Assembly: GCA_020249465.1 (NCBI GenBank)
Contig: JADCFP010000037.1
Coordinates: 34,242 to 98,241 of the forward strand
Reading direction: 5' to 3'
Source of the DNA: Roseomonas sp.
GTDB taxonomy: Bacteria; Pseudomonadota; Alphaproteobacteria; Acetobacterales; Acetobacteraceae
Length of the DNA: 64,000 nt
Each line of letters opens with the position of its first letter. The stretch's first letter is position 1. Shown here one piece after another: positions 10,467-20,879 of this stretch. Below the pieces are notes generated by a model. It did not search any database. It saw only the letters and a program-made list of their open reading frames with translations, and had not been told where the DNA came from. The position numbers and the translations under genes are program-made.

Positions 10467-12131
10467 TCAGCCATAGGTCATGGAGGATTCCGCGCCCCGG
10501 CTCATGTCGCGCGGGATGGCCTGGCCGGTCAGGGTCAGCGCCAAAGCCTCAGCCACGCGAATGCCATCCACGCCGGCGCTGAGAATACCACCGGCATAGC
10601 CAGCGCCCTCACCTGCAGGAAACAGCCCCGCCGTATTCACGCTTTGAAAATCAAACCCGCGCGGGATGCGAATGGGGCTGCTCGTGCGGGTTTCAACGCC
10701 GGTCATTACCGCATCGGGGCTCGCGAAACCGGGTAATTGCTGATCGAAAGCGAGCAAAGCTTCGCGCATTGCCTCCACTGCGAAATCAGGCAGACATTGG
10801 GCCAAATCGGTAGGCGTCACGCCGGGCTTATAGCTTGGCAGCACATCACCCAGCGTCGTGCTGGGGCGGCCGGTCAGAAAATCGCCCACAAGCTGCGCGG
10901 GCGCGCGGTAATCGCCACCGCCGGCCGCAAAGGCTGCGCTTTCCCAATGGCGTTGATAGGCGATACCGGAAAGCACATCGCCCGGATAATCTTCGGGCGA
11001 AATGCCAACCACCATGCCGGCATTGGCGTTGCGTTCGGCGCGCGAATATTGGCTCATGCCATTGGTCACGACGCGGCCAGCCTCACTGGTGGCGGCAACC
11101 ACAGTGCCGCCGGGGCACATGCAAAAACTATAGACGGCGCGGCCATTCTTGGCGTGATGCACCAGCTTGTAATCAGCGGCCCCCAACAGCGGATTGCCGG
11201 CATTGGGCCCGAAACGCGCGCGGTCAATCATGCCTTGCGGGTGTTCGATCCTGACACCAATCGAAAAGGGCTTGGCCTGCATGGCAATACCGCGCGCATG
11301 CATCATGGCGAAACTGTCCCGCGCACTATGACCAAGGGCGAGGATGGCGTGATCGGCTTCAATCACCTCGCCATCCGCCAGCACCAGGCCACGCAAGTGG
11401 CGCGTACCATCGGCTGCGGTTTCGATGATCAGATCATCCACCCGCGCGCCGAAGCGGTATTCTCCGCCCAAGGCTTCGATTTCGGCGCGGATATGTTCCA
11501 CCATGGACACCAGGCGGAAGGTGCCGATATGCGGCTTGGAGACATAGAGTATCTCCTCAGGCGCACCGGCCTTCACGAATTCGGCAAGTACTTTGCGGCC
11601 GTAATGGCGCGGGTCGCGGATCTGGCTATAGAGCTTGCCGTCAGAAAACGTCCCTGCCCCGCCTTCACCATATTGCACATTGCTTTCGGGGTTGAGCACG
11701 CCACGGCGCCAGAGGCCCCAAGTATCCTTGGTGCGTTCGCGCACCACCTTGCCGCGTTCCAGGATCAGCGGGCGGAAGCCCATCTGCGCCAACAACAGCG
11801 CCGCCATAAAGCCGCAAGGCCCGGTGCCGACCACAACCGGACGGCGCATGCCTTCGGGCGCGCGGGCGACGAAGCGATAGGCGGTATCCGGCGCGCGCGA
11901 AATGCGCTGATCGCCCGCATGGCGCGCGAGTACCGCCGCTTCATCCGCCACGTCGCAATCCAGCGTATAGACCAGCATGATCGCCTGGGGCTTGCGCGCA
12001 TCATAACCGCGGCGAAATACCTGCATCGCCTTCAGCGCCGCATCGGCAATGCCAAGCCGCGCCAGCACGGCGGCGCGCAAGGCGTCTTCCGGATGGTTCA
12101 GCGGCAGGCGCAATTCAGTCAGGCGGATCAT
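10467..12131 (-). CDS. NAD(P)/FAD-dependent oxidoreductase (FAD-dependent dehydrogenase, COG2509-like)
   Basis: VVVGTGPCGFMAALLLAQMGFRPLILERG; YGEGGAGTFSDGKLYSQIRD; C-terminal GEGAGYAGGILSAGVDGIRVAEA. Confidence 0.88.
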   Translation of the reverse strand: MIRLTELRLPLNHPEDALRAAVLARLGIADAALKAMQVFRRGYDARKPQAIMLVYTLDCDVADEAAVLARHAGDQRISRAPDTAYRFVARAPEGMRRPVVVGTGPCGFMAALLLAQMGFRPLILERGKVVRERTKDTWGLWRRGVLNPESNVQYGEGGAGTFSDGKLYSQIRDPRHYGRKVLAEFVKAGAPEEILYVSKPHIGTFRLVSMVEHIRAEIEALGGEYRFGARVDDLIIETAADGTRHLRGLVLADGEVIEADHAILALGHSARDSFAMMHARGIAMQAKPFSIGVRIEHPQGMIDRARFGPNAGNPLLGAADYKLVHHAKNGRAVYSFCMCPGGTVVAATSEAGRVVTNGMSQYSRAERNANAGMVVGISPEDYPGDVLSGIAYQRHWESAAFAAGGGDYRAPAQLVGDFLTGRPSTTLGDVLPSYKPGVTPTDLAQCLPDFAVEAMREALLAFDQQLPGFASPDAVMTGVETRTSSPIRIPRGFDFQSVNTAGLFPAGEGAGYAGGILSAGVDGIRVAEALALTLTGQAIPRDMSRGAESSMTYG

Positions 12132-12196
12132 GGGGGTTCTATAGTCCGTCTTGCGCCTTGCTTGAAATCCTCCCTTGCATCGGTCAAGCATTGGGC

Positions 12197-13120
12197 ATGG
12201 CTGATATTCTTTGCCTTGGCGAACCCATGCTGGAATTCAACGCCCAGAAGCCGGGCGAGGATGGCAGGCGCTATTATCTGGAAGGCCATGGTGGCGATAC
12301 CTCCAACGCCGCCATCGCCGCCGCGCGTGCGGGGGCATCGGTTGGGATGCTGACCGCGCTTGGCGAGGATGGGCCAGGCGAAAGCTTCATGCAGCTTTGG
12401 GCCGAAGAAGGCGTGGATACCGCGCATGTCATCCGCAACCCTGCCGCGCCGACGGGGATTTACTTCGTGACGCATGATGCGCGCGGCCATCATTTCAGTT
12501 TTTTCCGCACCGGCAGCGCGGCGTCGCTCTATCGGCCGGAAGACGTGCCGGAAGCGGCCATTCGCGGCGCGAAATTCCTTCATCTGTCCGGCATCAGCCA
12601 AGCGATTTCGACCAGCGCCTGTGATGCGGGCTTTCGGACCATGGAAATGGCCCGTGCCGCTGGTGTGCGGATTTCCTATGATACCAATCTCCGCCTCCGG
12701 CTTTGGCCGGCATCACGCGCGGCGGCGGTGATCCATGCCGCGATTGCCATGGCGGATATCGCGCTGCCATCTTTGGAAGACGCAACCGCGCTGACGGGCC
12801 TGGAGAACGCTGATGCCATCTGCGATTTCTATCTGCGGCTTGCCCCAATAGTGGTGCTGAAATGCGGGGCTGAGGGTGCTATTCTGGCCACGCGCGAAGC
12901 CCGCCACCGCCTGCCCGCGCACAAGGTGGTGGCCGTGGATGCAACCGGCGCGGGGGATTGCTTTGCCGGCAATTTCCTCGCGCGCTTGCTGGCGGGTGAT
13001 GCGCCGCTGGATGCCGCGCGCTACGCCAATGCCGCCGCAGCACTTTCCACCACGAACTACGGTGCGGTGGCGCCCCTGCCCTTGCCGGATGCGGTGCGCG
13101 GCTTGATCGGCAGCGGCTAA
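12197..13120 (+). CDS. PfkB family sugar kinase (KDG kinase-like)
   Basis: MADILCLGEPMLEFN...GGDTSNAAIAAARAGASVGMLTALGEDGPGE; ATGAGDCFAGNFLA. Confidence 0.9.
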   Translation: MADILCLGEPMLEFNAQKPGEDGRRYYLEGHGGDTSNAAIAAARAGASVGMLTALGEDGPGESFMQLWAEEGVDTAHVIRNPAAPTGIYFVTHDARGHHFSFFRTGSAASLYRPEDVPEAAIRGAKFLHLSGISQAISTSACDAGFRTMEMARAAGVRISYDTNLRLRLWPASRAAAVIHAAIAMADIALPSLEDATALTGLENADAICDFYLRLAPIVVLKCGAEGAILATREARHRLPAHKVVAVDATGAGDCFAGNFLARLLAGDAPLDAARYANAAAALSTTNYGAVAPLPLPDAVRGLIGSG

Positions 13121-13121
13121 A

Positions 13122-14621
13122 TCACCCCCAGGCGCGATTATCACCCGGCCGCAAGCGCAGCCCAGGGCGCAGATTGGTGAAGGGCAAAATCGCCGGGTCC
13201 GCCACGACAGGGCCGGGCGCGGTCACCACAATCACCTCAGACGCAATCGGCTGAAAATGCGCGCGGAAATGCACGCTGGATTTCACCGCGACAATCGCCT
13301 GTTCCGCCGGTTCCACACCGACCTGCCGGAATAATTCCTGATCATGGCCCTGCATCTTGCGGCTCACCACCACCACGCGCACGCCAGGTGCCACACGGAT
13401 CAGCGCGGAAGGCCCAAGATCGGCGGGATTGCCCTTGCCCATCGGCCCGCTGAGTGTGAAGCGTCCATCGGAGAGTTTTTCGACAATCGCTTCCACCCGC
13501 AAAGGCACGCCATCGCTTTTGCCACCAAGGTCGATTGTGAGGCGCGCCCCCTCACCCGCCGCATGGCAGGCAGCCGCCGCTTCGGCATCATTCATCGGTG
13601 CCAGCACGGCGCCTTGCGCGTTTTGGCGGATCAATTCCGCGAGCAAACCGGTGGTATCGCCATGGCCACCACCGCCGGGATTGTCTTGAGTATCGGCCAA
13701 CACCACCGGCCCCTTGCCGCGACTAGCCATGGCGCGCGCCACGCCTTCAGCCGCGGTTGCGACACCCAGCGCGAATTCCGGTTCCTTGCTGGCGATAAAA
13801 GAGGCGAGCGCTTCCGCCGCCGCGCCGGCTTGATCGAGTGTGTCGGCATAGGCCGCAATGGCCATGCCGCAGCCGGGGAAATCGGCATAGGGAAAGCCAA
13901 AGCAGAAGCCCAATTCCCAAACGCCTGATGCCGCACCCAGGCGCGTGCGTTCAGCCATGACATCAGCCATGGGCGCGACCATGGTGCATTGGCCGGGCAA
14001 GGGCGTCCAGAAATCCAAATCGCGAAACAGCTTTGCCGGTTTGCGGGTTTCCTTAATCATGCGAAGCAATAGCCGCGTTGCCTGCGCGCCTGCCGGCTTC
14101 ATATCCACATGCGGATAGGTGCGAAACGGCACCAGCACATCGGAAAGGGCGACCATCTCGGCGGTTTTATTCGCATGCGGATCAAGGCTGACGGCAATAG
14201 GCAAATCCGGCCCCACCACGGCGCGCACGCGGCGCAGCACTTCCGCTTCGGCATCGTCAAAGCCGACCGCTACCATGGCGCCGTGCAAATCGAGATAGAC
14301 GCCATCAATCGGGCCGGCTTCCAGCGCATCCGATAGGCTTGCCACCAATAATGCGGCGATGCGTTCAAATGCCTCCGCCGTGACAGGCCCGGCCGGATTG
14401 GCGAAGCACCAGACCAGGGGCGCCAATTCCACGCCCGCTTCTTCCGCCACCATAATGGCGCCCGCGATAGGTGCGCTGGTTGGGCGCATGGCCTCAATCA
14501 AGCCGGCCGGACGTTGCAGCGGCGGAAAGCCGCCAGGTTTGACGAATTCCTGCCAGCCGGTCGGCAGCGGCGCGAAGGAATGGCTTTCATGCAAAAAGCC
14601 GCCAATGGCGATGCGGGTCAT
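13122..14621 (-). CDS. M81 family metallopeptidase (MlrC-like)
   Basis: MTRIAIGGFLHESHSFAP; DLHGAMV; DPHANKT; VLADTQDNPGGGGHGDTT. Confidence 0.9.
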   Translation of the reverse strand: MTRIAIGGFLHESHSFAPLPTGWQEFVKPGGFPPLQRPAGLIEAMRPTSAPIAGAIMVAEEAGVELAPLVWCFANPAGPVTAEAFERIAALLVASLSDALEAGPIDGVYLDLHGAMVAVGFDDAEAEVLRRVRAVVGPDLPIAVSLDPHANKTAEMVALSDVLVPFRTYPHVDMKPAGAQATRLLLRMIKETRKPAKLFRDLDFWTPLPGQCTMVAPMADVMAERTRLGAASGVWELGFCFGFPYADFPGCGMAIAAYADTLDQAGAAAEALASFIASKEPEFALGVATAAEGVARAMASRGKGPVVLADTQDNPGGGGHGDTTGLLAELIRQNAQGAVLAPMNDAEAAAACHAAGEGARLTIDLGGKSDGVPLRVEAIVEKLSDGRFTLSGPMGKGNPADLGPSALIRVAPGVRVVVVSRKMQGHDQELFRQVGVEPAEQAIVAVKSSVHFRAHFQPIASEVIVVTAPGPVVADPAILPFTNLRPGLRLRPGDNRAWG

Positions 14622-14622
14622 T

Positions 14623-15882
14623 TTACTTTTCCTTTGCAATACCAGCGGTGGCCAAAACCGCATCAGCCAAAACGCGCAAGCCCGCTTCGGCCCAGGCGGG
14701 CGTGATGCTTTCCGCTTCATTATGGCTGATGCCACCATGGCAGGGGCAGAAAATCATCGCCGCTGGCACGCGCCGCGCGACATAAACCGCGTCATGCCCG
14801 ATGCCGGTTGGCATATCCATATGCGGCAAGCCCAGGCGCTGCGCTGCATCACGCACACGCCCGACCAAGGCATTGTCGAACGGCGTCAAAGGCGATTGCC
14901 AGAAATCGGTGATGGTGATGCTCACACCCCGCGCGGCGGATAGTTCCGCAGCCTTGGCGCGAATCTCCGCCCCCATGCGCGCGAGCAATTCCGGGTCGCC
15001 ATGGCGCGTATCAATGCTGAACCAGATGCGTGATGGCGCGATATTGCGGCTATCGGGATAGACCGTGAGCCGCCCCACTGTTGCGCGGCCCGGTTCGCCC
15101 GAAGGGCTGACGGCGCGCAGCGCGATTTCCTCAATCGCGCCAATCAATGGCGCGGCAGCCATCATGGCATCGCGCCGGCCGGCCATGGGGGAACCGCCAT
15201 GGGATTCAGCGCCCTCAATGGTCACCTCATACCAGGCTTGCGCCAGGGCATGCGTCACCACGCCAATATCCTTGCCGGCGTTTTCCAGCAGCGCGCCCTG
15301 TTCGATATGCAATTCGAAATAGGCGGCAAGATCAGCCAGGCCCGCGGGATCAGCATCACCGCGCCAACCGATGCGCGCCAGTTCCTCGCCAAACGCCTTA
15401 CCTTCAGTATCACGCAGGGCGAGCACATCAGCCTCAGCGAAAATCCCCATCGCCGCACCGCTGCCCATCATGGGGGGCGAAAAGCGGGCGCCTTCCTCAT
15501 TGGTCCAATTGATCAGCACCAAGGGTGCTTCGGTTTCAATCCCGGCCTCATGCAGCGCACGCAGCACTTCCAGCCCGGCCAGCACACCAAGCGGGCCGTC
15601 AAACTTGCCGCCCGTTGGTTGCGTATCCAAATGGCTGCCCATCGCGACTGGCTTTCGCGTGGGATCACGCCCTTCGCGGCGAAGCACCATATTGCCGAGG
15701 CGATCAACGCTAAGCGTGCATCCAATCGCCTCCCCCCACCGGCGCAGCAAATGGCGGCCTTCGGAATCAAGGTCCGTCAGCGTCTGCCGATTGCAACCAC
15801 CTTTCGGCGTGCCGCCAATCTTCGCGAGTTCCATCAGGCTATCCCAAAGCCTGGCGCCGGAAAGGGGCAGATTCGTGGTCAT
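14623..15882 (-). CDS. Zn-dependent hydrolase, M20 family (N-carbamoyl-L-amino acid hydrolase / allantoate amidohydrolase-like)
   Basis: GGTPKGGCNRQTLTDLDSEGR; MGSHLDTQPTGGKFDGPLGVLAGLEVLRAL; WTNEEGARF; ELHIEQG. Confidence 0.9.
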   Translation of the reverse strand: MTTNLPLSGARLWDSLMELAKIGGTPKGGCNRQTLTDLDSEGRHLLRRWGEAIGCTLSVDRLGNMVLRREGRDPTRKPVAMGSHLDTQPTGGKFDGPLGVLAGLEVLRALHEAGIETEAPLVLINWTNEEGARFSPPMMGSGAAMGIFAEADVLALRDTEGKAFGEELARIGWRGDADPAGLADLAAYFELHIEQGALLENAGKDIGVVTHALAQAWYEVTIEGAESHGGSPMAGRRDAMMAAAPLIGAIEEIALRAVSPSGEPGRATVGRLTVYPDSRNIAPSRIWFSIDTRHGDPELLARMGAEIRAKAAELSAARGVSITITDFWQSPLTPFDNALVGRVRDAAQRLGLPHMDMPTGIGHDAVYVARRVPAAMIFCPCHGGISHNEAESITPAWAEAGLRVLADAVLATAGIAKEK

Positions 15883-17174
15883 GATGCTTTCTCCACCCCG
15901 CACCATTCCGCCATGGTGAGGGCGATGGTGCGGGTAATGTCATGCATGGATTGCAGGCCGACGCTTTCATCAATGCCGTGAATATTCTCGGCATCCGGGC
16001 CGAAGCAGGCCACCGGCACGCCCTGATGCAGCACGAAATGCCGCCCATCGGTCAGCCCGGCCGAGGGGTAATCGCGCAGCGCCCCGCCCGAGACATCGGT
16101 GAAATGGCGCTTCGCCATGCGCACAATCGGCGCCTGCATGTCAAAGACGCAGGGCTCGGCCATGAAACCCTTGAATTCCAGCTTGATCTTGGCGCCGCGC
16201 AGCTTTTCATCAGCGCCGGCTGCCGCGACCAGGTTTTCGATATCCGCCTTCACCGCAGCAGCGCTATTGCCCATCATGACACCCACACGAAGGCCAATGC
16301 GCGCCCGCGTCGGCACGGATGAATTCCATTCGCCGCCTTCAATCGTGCCGAGGTTCACATTCACCGGATGGTTCACACCATGGAAGGAGGCATGGATGTT
16401 TTCGGCGCGGTTCATCCGGGCTTCATATTCCTTGAAGTAACCGGCGATGGTGCTGGCCGCTTCAATGGCATTCAGCCCGGCCTGCATATCGCGCACATGG
16501 GCGGGGCGGCCGGACACTGTGACCCAAGCCCAAACCACACCGACCTCTGCGCTATACATGGCGGGCAGGCCGGGGCCAGGTTCGGGGATGATCACCGCAT
16601 CGGTGCGCGGCAAGGCCAGCATCGCGGCCAGCGCGCCATTGCCGGTGCATTCTTCCTCGATCACTGAATGCATCTGCACCTGGGCAGCGGGCTGCAAGCC
16701 CGCGCGCTTCAAGGCACGAAAGGCCGTTACGTAAGAAATAATGCCGGCCTTCATATCGCCCGCACCACGGCCATACATGCGGCCATCGCGAATACTGGGC
16801 TCATAGGGCGGCGTTTCCCACATATCCGCCGCACCCTCCGGCACCACATCCACATGGCCTTGCAGGGTCAGGCTTTTCCCCTTGGCTTCGCGCGGGGTGA
16901 AGACCGCCACGACATTATCGCGCCCCTCATAGGAAATCAGCGGTGGCGAAAAACCGGGATGGCCTTCAAGAGCCGCCGGCACGGTTGGAATGCGCTGAGG
17001 CACCAGGCCAAGCCCCTCATAAATCCGCGCCATTTCATTAAGCGCCGAAGCCTCATTGCCAAGTGTTGAGGGGCAACGCACCAGACGCGTGAGCATGACG
17101 ATGCTTTCCGCCTGCAGCTCATCCACCGCTTCCAGAATGGCGCGCCGTGCGCCGGGGTCCAGGGGTTGCGTCAA
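15879..17174 (-). CDS. ArgE/DapE family deacylase (M20)
   Basis: LTLQGHVDVVPEG; YGRGAGDMKAGIISYV; VIEEECTGNGALA; overlaps downstream M20 gene start by 4 nt. Confidence 0.88.
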   Translation of the reverse strand: MTQPLDPGARRAILEAVDELQAESIVMLTRLVRCPSTLGNEASALNEMARIYEGLGLVPQRIPTVPAALEGHPGFSPPLISYEGRDNVVAVFTPREAKGKSLTLQGHVDVVPEGAADMWETPPYEPSIRDGRMYGRGAGDMKAGIISYVTAFRALKRAGLQPAAQVQMHSVIEEECTGNGALAAMLALPRTDAVIIPEPGPGLPAMYSAEVGVVWAWVTVSGRPAHVRDMQAGLNAIEAASTIAGYFKEYEARMNRAENIHASFHGVNHPVNVNLGTIEGGEWNSSVPTRARIGLRVGVMMGNSAAAVKADIENLVAAAGADEKLRGAKIKLEFKGFMAEPCVFDMQAPIVRMAKRHFTDVSGGALRDYPSAGLTDGRHFVLHQGVPVACFGPDAENIHGIDESVGLQSMHDITRTIALTMAEWCGVEKAS

Positions 17175-17277
17175 GTTTCAGTCCTTCCGCGACAATGGCA
17201 AGACGCTAGCCAGCCCAGCCAGGGCCAGCAAGCGCGGCGGCTTCGCAGACAGGGCAAAACTGGTTAGCCTTTGCTGC

Positions 17278-18315
17278 ATGAAAACCTTCGCCCATCCGGA
17301 CCATGCCGGGCATCAACCGGCGTTCTTTTTGATTCGCGGTCGCACGCGCGCGAATTTCGAAATCCCCGCCCGCGCGGCGGCGCTGGAAGCGGCGCTGCAT
17401 CGCCTTGGGCTTGCGCCCAGCGTGCCAGATGCCGTGCCGCTTGCCGCGCTGCACGCCATTCATAGCGCGGATTACCTGAATTTTCTGGCCGAAGCCGCGC
17501 GGGATTGGGCAGCGCTTGCCGATGCGGGGCCAGAGGTGGTTGCGAATATGCACCCCTCGCCCGAGATGCTGGCGCAAGGTGCCGCTTGCTCGGACAGCAT
17601 TGTTGCGCGTGCGGGTTGGTATATGGCCGATGCCGCCTGTCCGATTGGCCCAGGCACCTGGCAGGCGATTCAAGGCGCCGCCGCTTGCGCCTTGGCCGCT
17701 GCGCGTGAAGCCGCTGCGGGGCGGAGTGCCTATGCGCTGTGTCGCCCGCCTGGGCATCACGCCTATGCCGCGCGCGCTGGTGGGCATTGCTATGTGAACA
17801 ACGCCGCGCTTGCTGCGCAGGCTTTGGTGGATGCGGGCGCGAAGCGTGTTGCGGTGCTGGATATTGATAGCCATCACGGCAATGGCACCCAGGGTATTTT
17901 CTGGGAACGCGGCGATGTGCTGACCATTTCCATCCATGGCGATCCTGATCGCTATTATCCTTGGTTTGTGGGCCGCACGCGCGAACGCGGCGCCGGCGCC
18001 GGTGATGGTCGCAACATGAATATGCCGCTTGCCATCGGCACGGGGGATGAGGGCTGGCTGGACGCCATTCGCTACGCCATGGCCGCGATCCGCGACCATA
18101 AAACCGATGCGCTGGTGCTACCACTTGGCTTTGATGCATCCGAACATGAACCGCTTGCCGCGCTGAAGGTGACAGCCTCTGGCTTTGCCCGCGCCGGCGC
18201 GATGATTGGTGGCCTGAAACTGCCCACCGCCATCACCCAGGAAGGCGGCTATAATGTAGATGTCATCGGCGATTTATTGGCGGGCTTCCTGCAAGCCTGG
18301 GGAGATGCGGCATGA
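17278..18315 (+). CDS. Histone deacetylase family protein (acetylpolyamine amidohydrolase-like)
   Basis: CRPPGHHAYAARAGGHCYVNNAALAAQ; VLDIDSHHGNGTQGIFWERGDVLTISIHGDP; LGFDASEHEPL. Confidence 0.9.
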   Translation: MKTFAHPDHAGHQPAFFLIRGRTRANFEIPARAAALEAALHRLGLAPSVPDAVPLAALHAIHSADYLNFLAEAARDWAALADAGPEVVANMHPSPEMLAQGAACSDSIVARAGWYMADAACPIGPGTWQAIQGAAACALAAAREAAAGRSAYALCRPPGHHAYAARAGGHCYVNNAALAAQALVDAGAKRVAVLDIDSHHGNGTQGIFWERGDVLTISIHGDPDRYYPWFVGRTRERGAGAGDGRNMNMPLAIGTGDEGWLDAIRYAMAAIRDHKTDALVLPLGFDASEHEPLAALKVTASGFARAGAMIGGLKLPTAITQEGGYNVDVIGDLLAGFLQAWGDAA

Positions 18316-19319
18316 GCGAGGCGATCCACGCGGCGACGCTGACGCTTGATACCCATGTGGATATCAAATGGCCCGACCCGCCGGACGCGACGCAGGAAAC
18401 CGATCGCTGCGTTGATTTCCCAAAAATGCAGCGCGGTGGTTTGAAGGCCGTTGTCTTCATTGCCTATACGCCGCAGGGCCCGCGCGACGCTGCCGGCCAT
18501 CAGGTCGCCGCCGATCGGGCCGAGGCGATGCTCCGCCACATCCGCACACGCGCCGATGGTGTGGCACGGCGCTTTTGCGCGACCGCCGATGAAATGGAAG
18601 CAGCGCATCAGGCGGGCGCGCTTGCGGTGCTGAGCGCGGTTGAAAACGGCAATGCCATGGGGCGCGATTTGGCGCGGCTGAAACTCTGGCGCGATCTCGG
18701 CGCGATTTATCTGACGCTGACGCATGATGGGCATAATGATCTGGCCGATGCCGCGCGGCCCAAGCCCGCGCTTGGCGATGGCACGGCGCAACATGGCGGG
18801 CTTTCCGATCTTGGCCGGCAGGCGATTGCGGAGATGAATCGCATCGGCCTGATCATTGATGTCTCCCACGCCGCGAAAACGTCCATGATGCAGGCGGCGG
18901 AGCTTTCCCGCGCGCCGATTGTGGCGACCCATTCCTGCTGCCGCGCGCTATGCGATCATCCGCGCAATCTGGATGATGAGCAGTTGGATATGCTGCGCGC
19001 GCGCGGCGGCCTGGTACAGATCACGGCGCTTGATGCTTTTCTTCGCCCACCTGGGGCGGATGGCAAATCACCCGCGACGGTTGCGGATATGGTGGATCAC
19101 GTGGATTACGCGGTCAGGCGGATTGGGCTTGATCATGTCGGTCTGTCATCTGATTTCGATGGCGGCGGCGGCATTCCCGGCTGGGCCAATGCCGGCGAAA
19201 CCATGAACCTGACCGCCGAACTGCACCGCCGCGGCTATGGCGCGCGCGAGATTGATTTGCTCTGGTCCGGCAATTTCCGGCGGCTGATTCGGCGGGTGCA
19301 GGGGATGTCGGAAACATAA
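18312..19319 (+). CDS. Membrane dipeptidase (peptidase M19)
   Basis: TLDTHVDIKWP; LTLTHDGHNDLAD; IIDVSHA; PIVATHSCCRALCDHPRNLDDEQL; ATGA overlap with upstream gene. Confidence 0.9.
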   Translation: MSEAIHAATLTLDTHVDIKWPDPPDATQETDRCVDFPKMQRGGLKAVVFIAYTPQGPRDAAGHQVAADRAEAMLRHIRTRADGVARRFCATADEMEAAHQAGALAVLSAVENGNAMGRDLARLKLWRDLGAIYLTLTHDGHNDLADAARPKPALGDGTAQHGGLSDLGRQAIAEMNRIGLIIDVSHAAKTSMMQAAELSRAPIVATHSCCRALCDHPRNLDDEQLDMLRARGGLVQITALDAFLRPPGADGKSPATVADMVDHVDYAVRRIGLDHVGLSSDFDGGGGIPGWANAGETMNLTAELHRRGYGAREIDLLWSGNFRRLIRRVQGMSET

Positions 19320-19361
19320 CTTATGGTTGTATTTCGGCGCGGGATACGCCATTGATGCGGC

Positions 19362-20879
19362 ATGTCCATTGCCCGCATCGCCACCTTCGCCTTCGCTGGG
19401 ATCGAAGCCCAGGCGGTAGAAGTACAGGTGCAAATCGCCCCCGGCCTGCCGGCCTTTCTGGTGGTGGGCCTGCCCGATAAGGCGGTTGCAGAAAGCCGCG
19501 AAAGGGTGCGCGCAGCCCTGCTTGGCCTCGGGCTTTCCATGCCGCCCAAACGCGTGCTGGTAAACCTGGCACCCGCTGATATCACCAAAGAAGGCAGCCA
19601 TTTCGACCTGCCGATTGCACTTGCCGTACTCGCCGCGATGGATGTGCTGCCGCGCGATGAATTGGCGGGCTTCGCGGCGCTCGGTGAATTGTCGCTTGAT
19701 GGCGCGATCATGCCCGTGGCGGGTGTATTGCCGGCAGCCCTTGGCGCCTCGGCGCGCGAATTGGGGCTGATCTGCCCTGCCGCGCAGGGCGGAGAGGCCG
19801 CCTGGGCTGGGCAGATTGAAGTGCTCGCGGCACCTGATCTTCCCGCGCTGCTCAATCACTTCAAGGGCGTGCAGGTGTTGCGCCCTCCAGAAGCGCCAAA
19901 GCTGGATGCCGCACTACCTACTGGCCCCTGCCTTTCCGACGTGAAGGGGCAGGAAACCGCAAAGCGCGCCTTGGAAATCGCGGCGGCCGGCGGGCACAAT
20001 CTGCTCATGATCGGCCCACCTGGCGGCGGCAAATCCATGCTCGCCGCGCGCCTGCCTGCGCTGCTGCCTGATCTTTCACCGGCTGAGGCTTTGGAAGTGA
20101 GCCTTGTCCATTCCATCGCGGGCCTGCTGCAAGGCGGGCGGCTGGTGACGCGCCCGCCATTCCGGGAACCGCATCATTCCGCATCCATGCCCGCGCTGGT
20201 TGGTGGTGGGTCGCGTGCCAAGCCAGGCGAAATCAGCCTCGCGCATCGCGGCGTGTTGTTTCTGGATGAATGGCCGGAATTTCCGCGCCAGGCGCTGGAA
20301 GCGCTCCGCCAACCAATGGAAACCGGGCGCACCACCATCAGCCGCGTGCATTCGCATGTGACCTATCCCGCGCGGTTTCAATGCATTGCGGCGATGAATC
20401 CCTGCCGCTGCGGCTATCTGGGGCAGCCGGGCCGCGAATGCGGTCGCGCGCCGCGCTGTGGTGAGGATTATCAGATGCGGCTTTCCGGCCCGCTTTTGGA
20501 TCGGATGGATATCACCATTGAAGTGATGCCGATTGCCCCCGCTGAATTGGCCCGCGCCCCGGCAGGTGAGGCAAGCACAGCGGTCGCTGCGCGTGTCAAG
20601 GCCGCGCGTGCCGCGCAGCGCGTGCGTTATGGCGCGGATGGCCCGCCGAATAATGCCGAAGCAAGCCTCGCCCAATTACAGCAGGGCATTGAGGCTGAGG
20701 CCGCGCATTTGCTTGAAGTGGCGGCGACGCGGCTTGGGTTGTCATCGCGCGGGCAAGTACGCAGCCTGCGTGTCGCGCGCACCATCGCTGATCTTGCCGC
20801 TAGTGCCACGATCCGCCGCGCGCATATTGCCGAGGCGCTGGCCTTTCGCCATCGCATGCCGGGACGGGTTGCCGCCTAA
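19362..20879 (+). CDS. comM: YifB/ComM family Mg-chelatase-like AAA ATPase
   Basis: GIEAQAVEVQVQIAPGLPAFLVVGLPDKAVAESRERVRAAL; MIGPPGGGKSMLAARLPALLP; AAMNPCRCG. Confidence 0.93.
   Translation: MSIARIATFAFAGIEAQAVEVQVQIAPGLPAFLVVGLPDKAVAESRERVRAALLGLGLSMPPKRVLVNLAPADITKEGSHFDLPIALAVLAAMDVLPRDELAGFAALGELSLDGAIMPVAGVLPAALGASARELGLICPAAQGGEAAWAGQIEVLAAPDLPALLNHFKGVQVLRPPEAPKLDAALPTGPCLSDVKGQETAKRALEIAAAGGHNLLMIGPPGGGKSMLAARLPALLPDLSPAEALEVSLVHSIAGLLQGGRLVTRPPFREPHHSASMPALVGGGSRAKPGEISLAHRGVLFLDEWPEFPRQALEALRQPMETGRTTISRVHSHVTYPARFQCIAAMNPCRCGYLGQPGRECGRAPRCGEDYQMRLSGPLLDRMDITIEVMPIAPAELARAPAGEASTAVAARVKAARAAQRVRYGADGPPNNAEASLAQLQQGIEAEAAHLLEVAATRLGLSSRGQVRSLRVARTIADLAASATIRRAHIAEALAFRHRMPGRVAA

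Noticed and set aside
10737-12353. 538-aa + strand ORF antisense to the FAD-dependent oxidoreductase
   Set aside because: Spurious high-GC antisense frame; the minus-strand protein has FAD-binding motifs.
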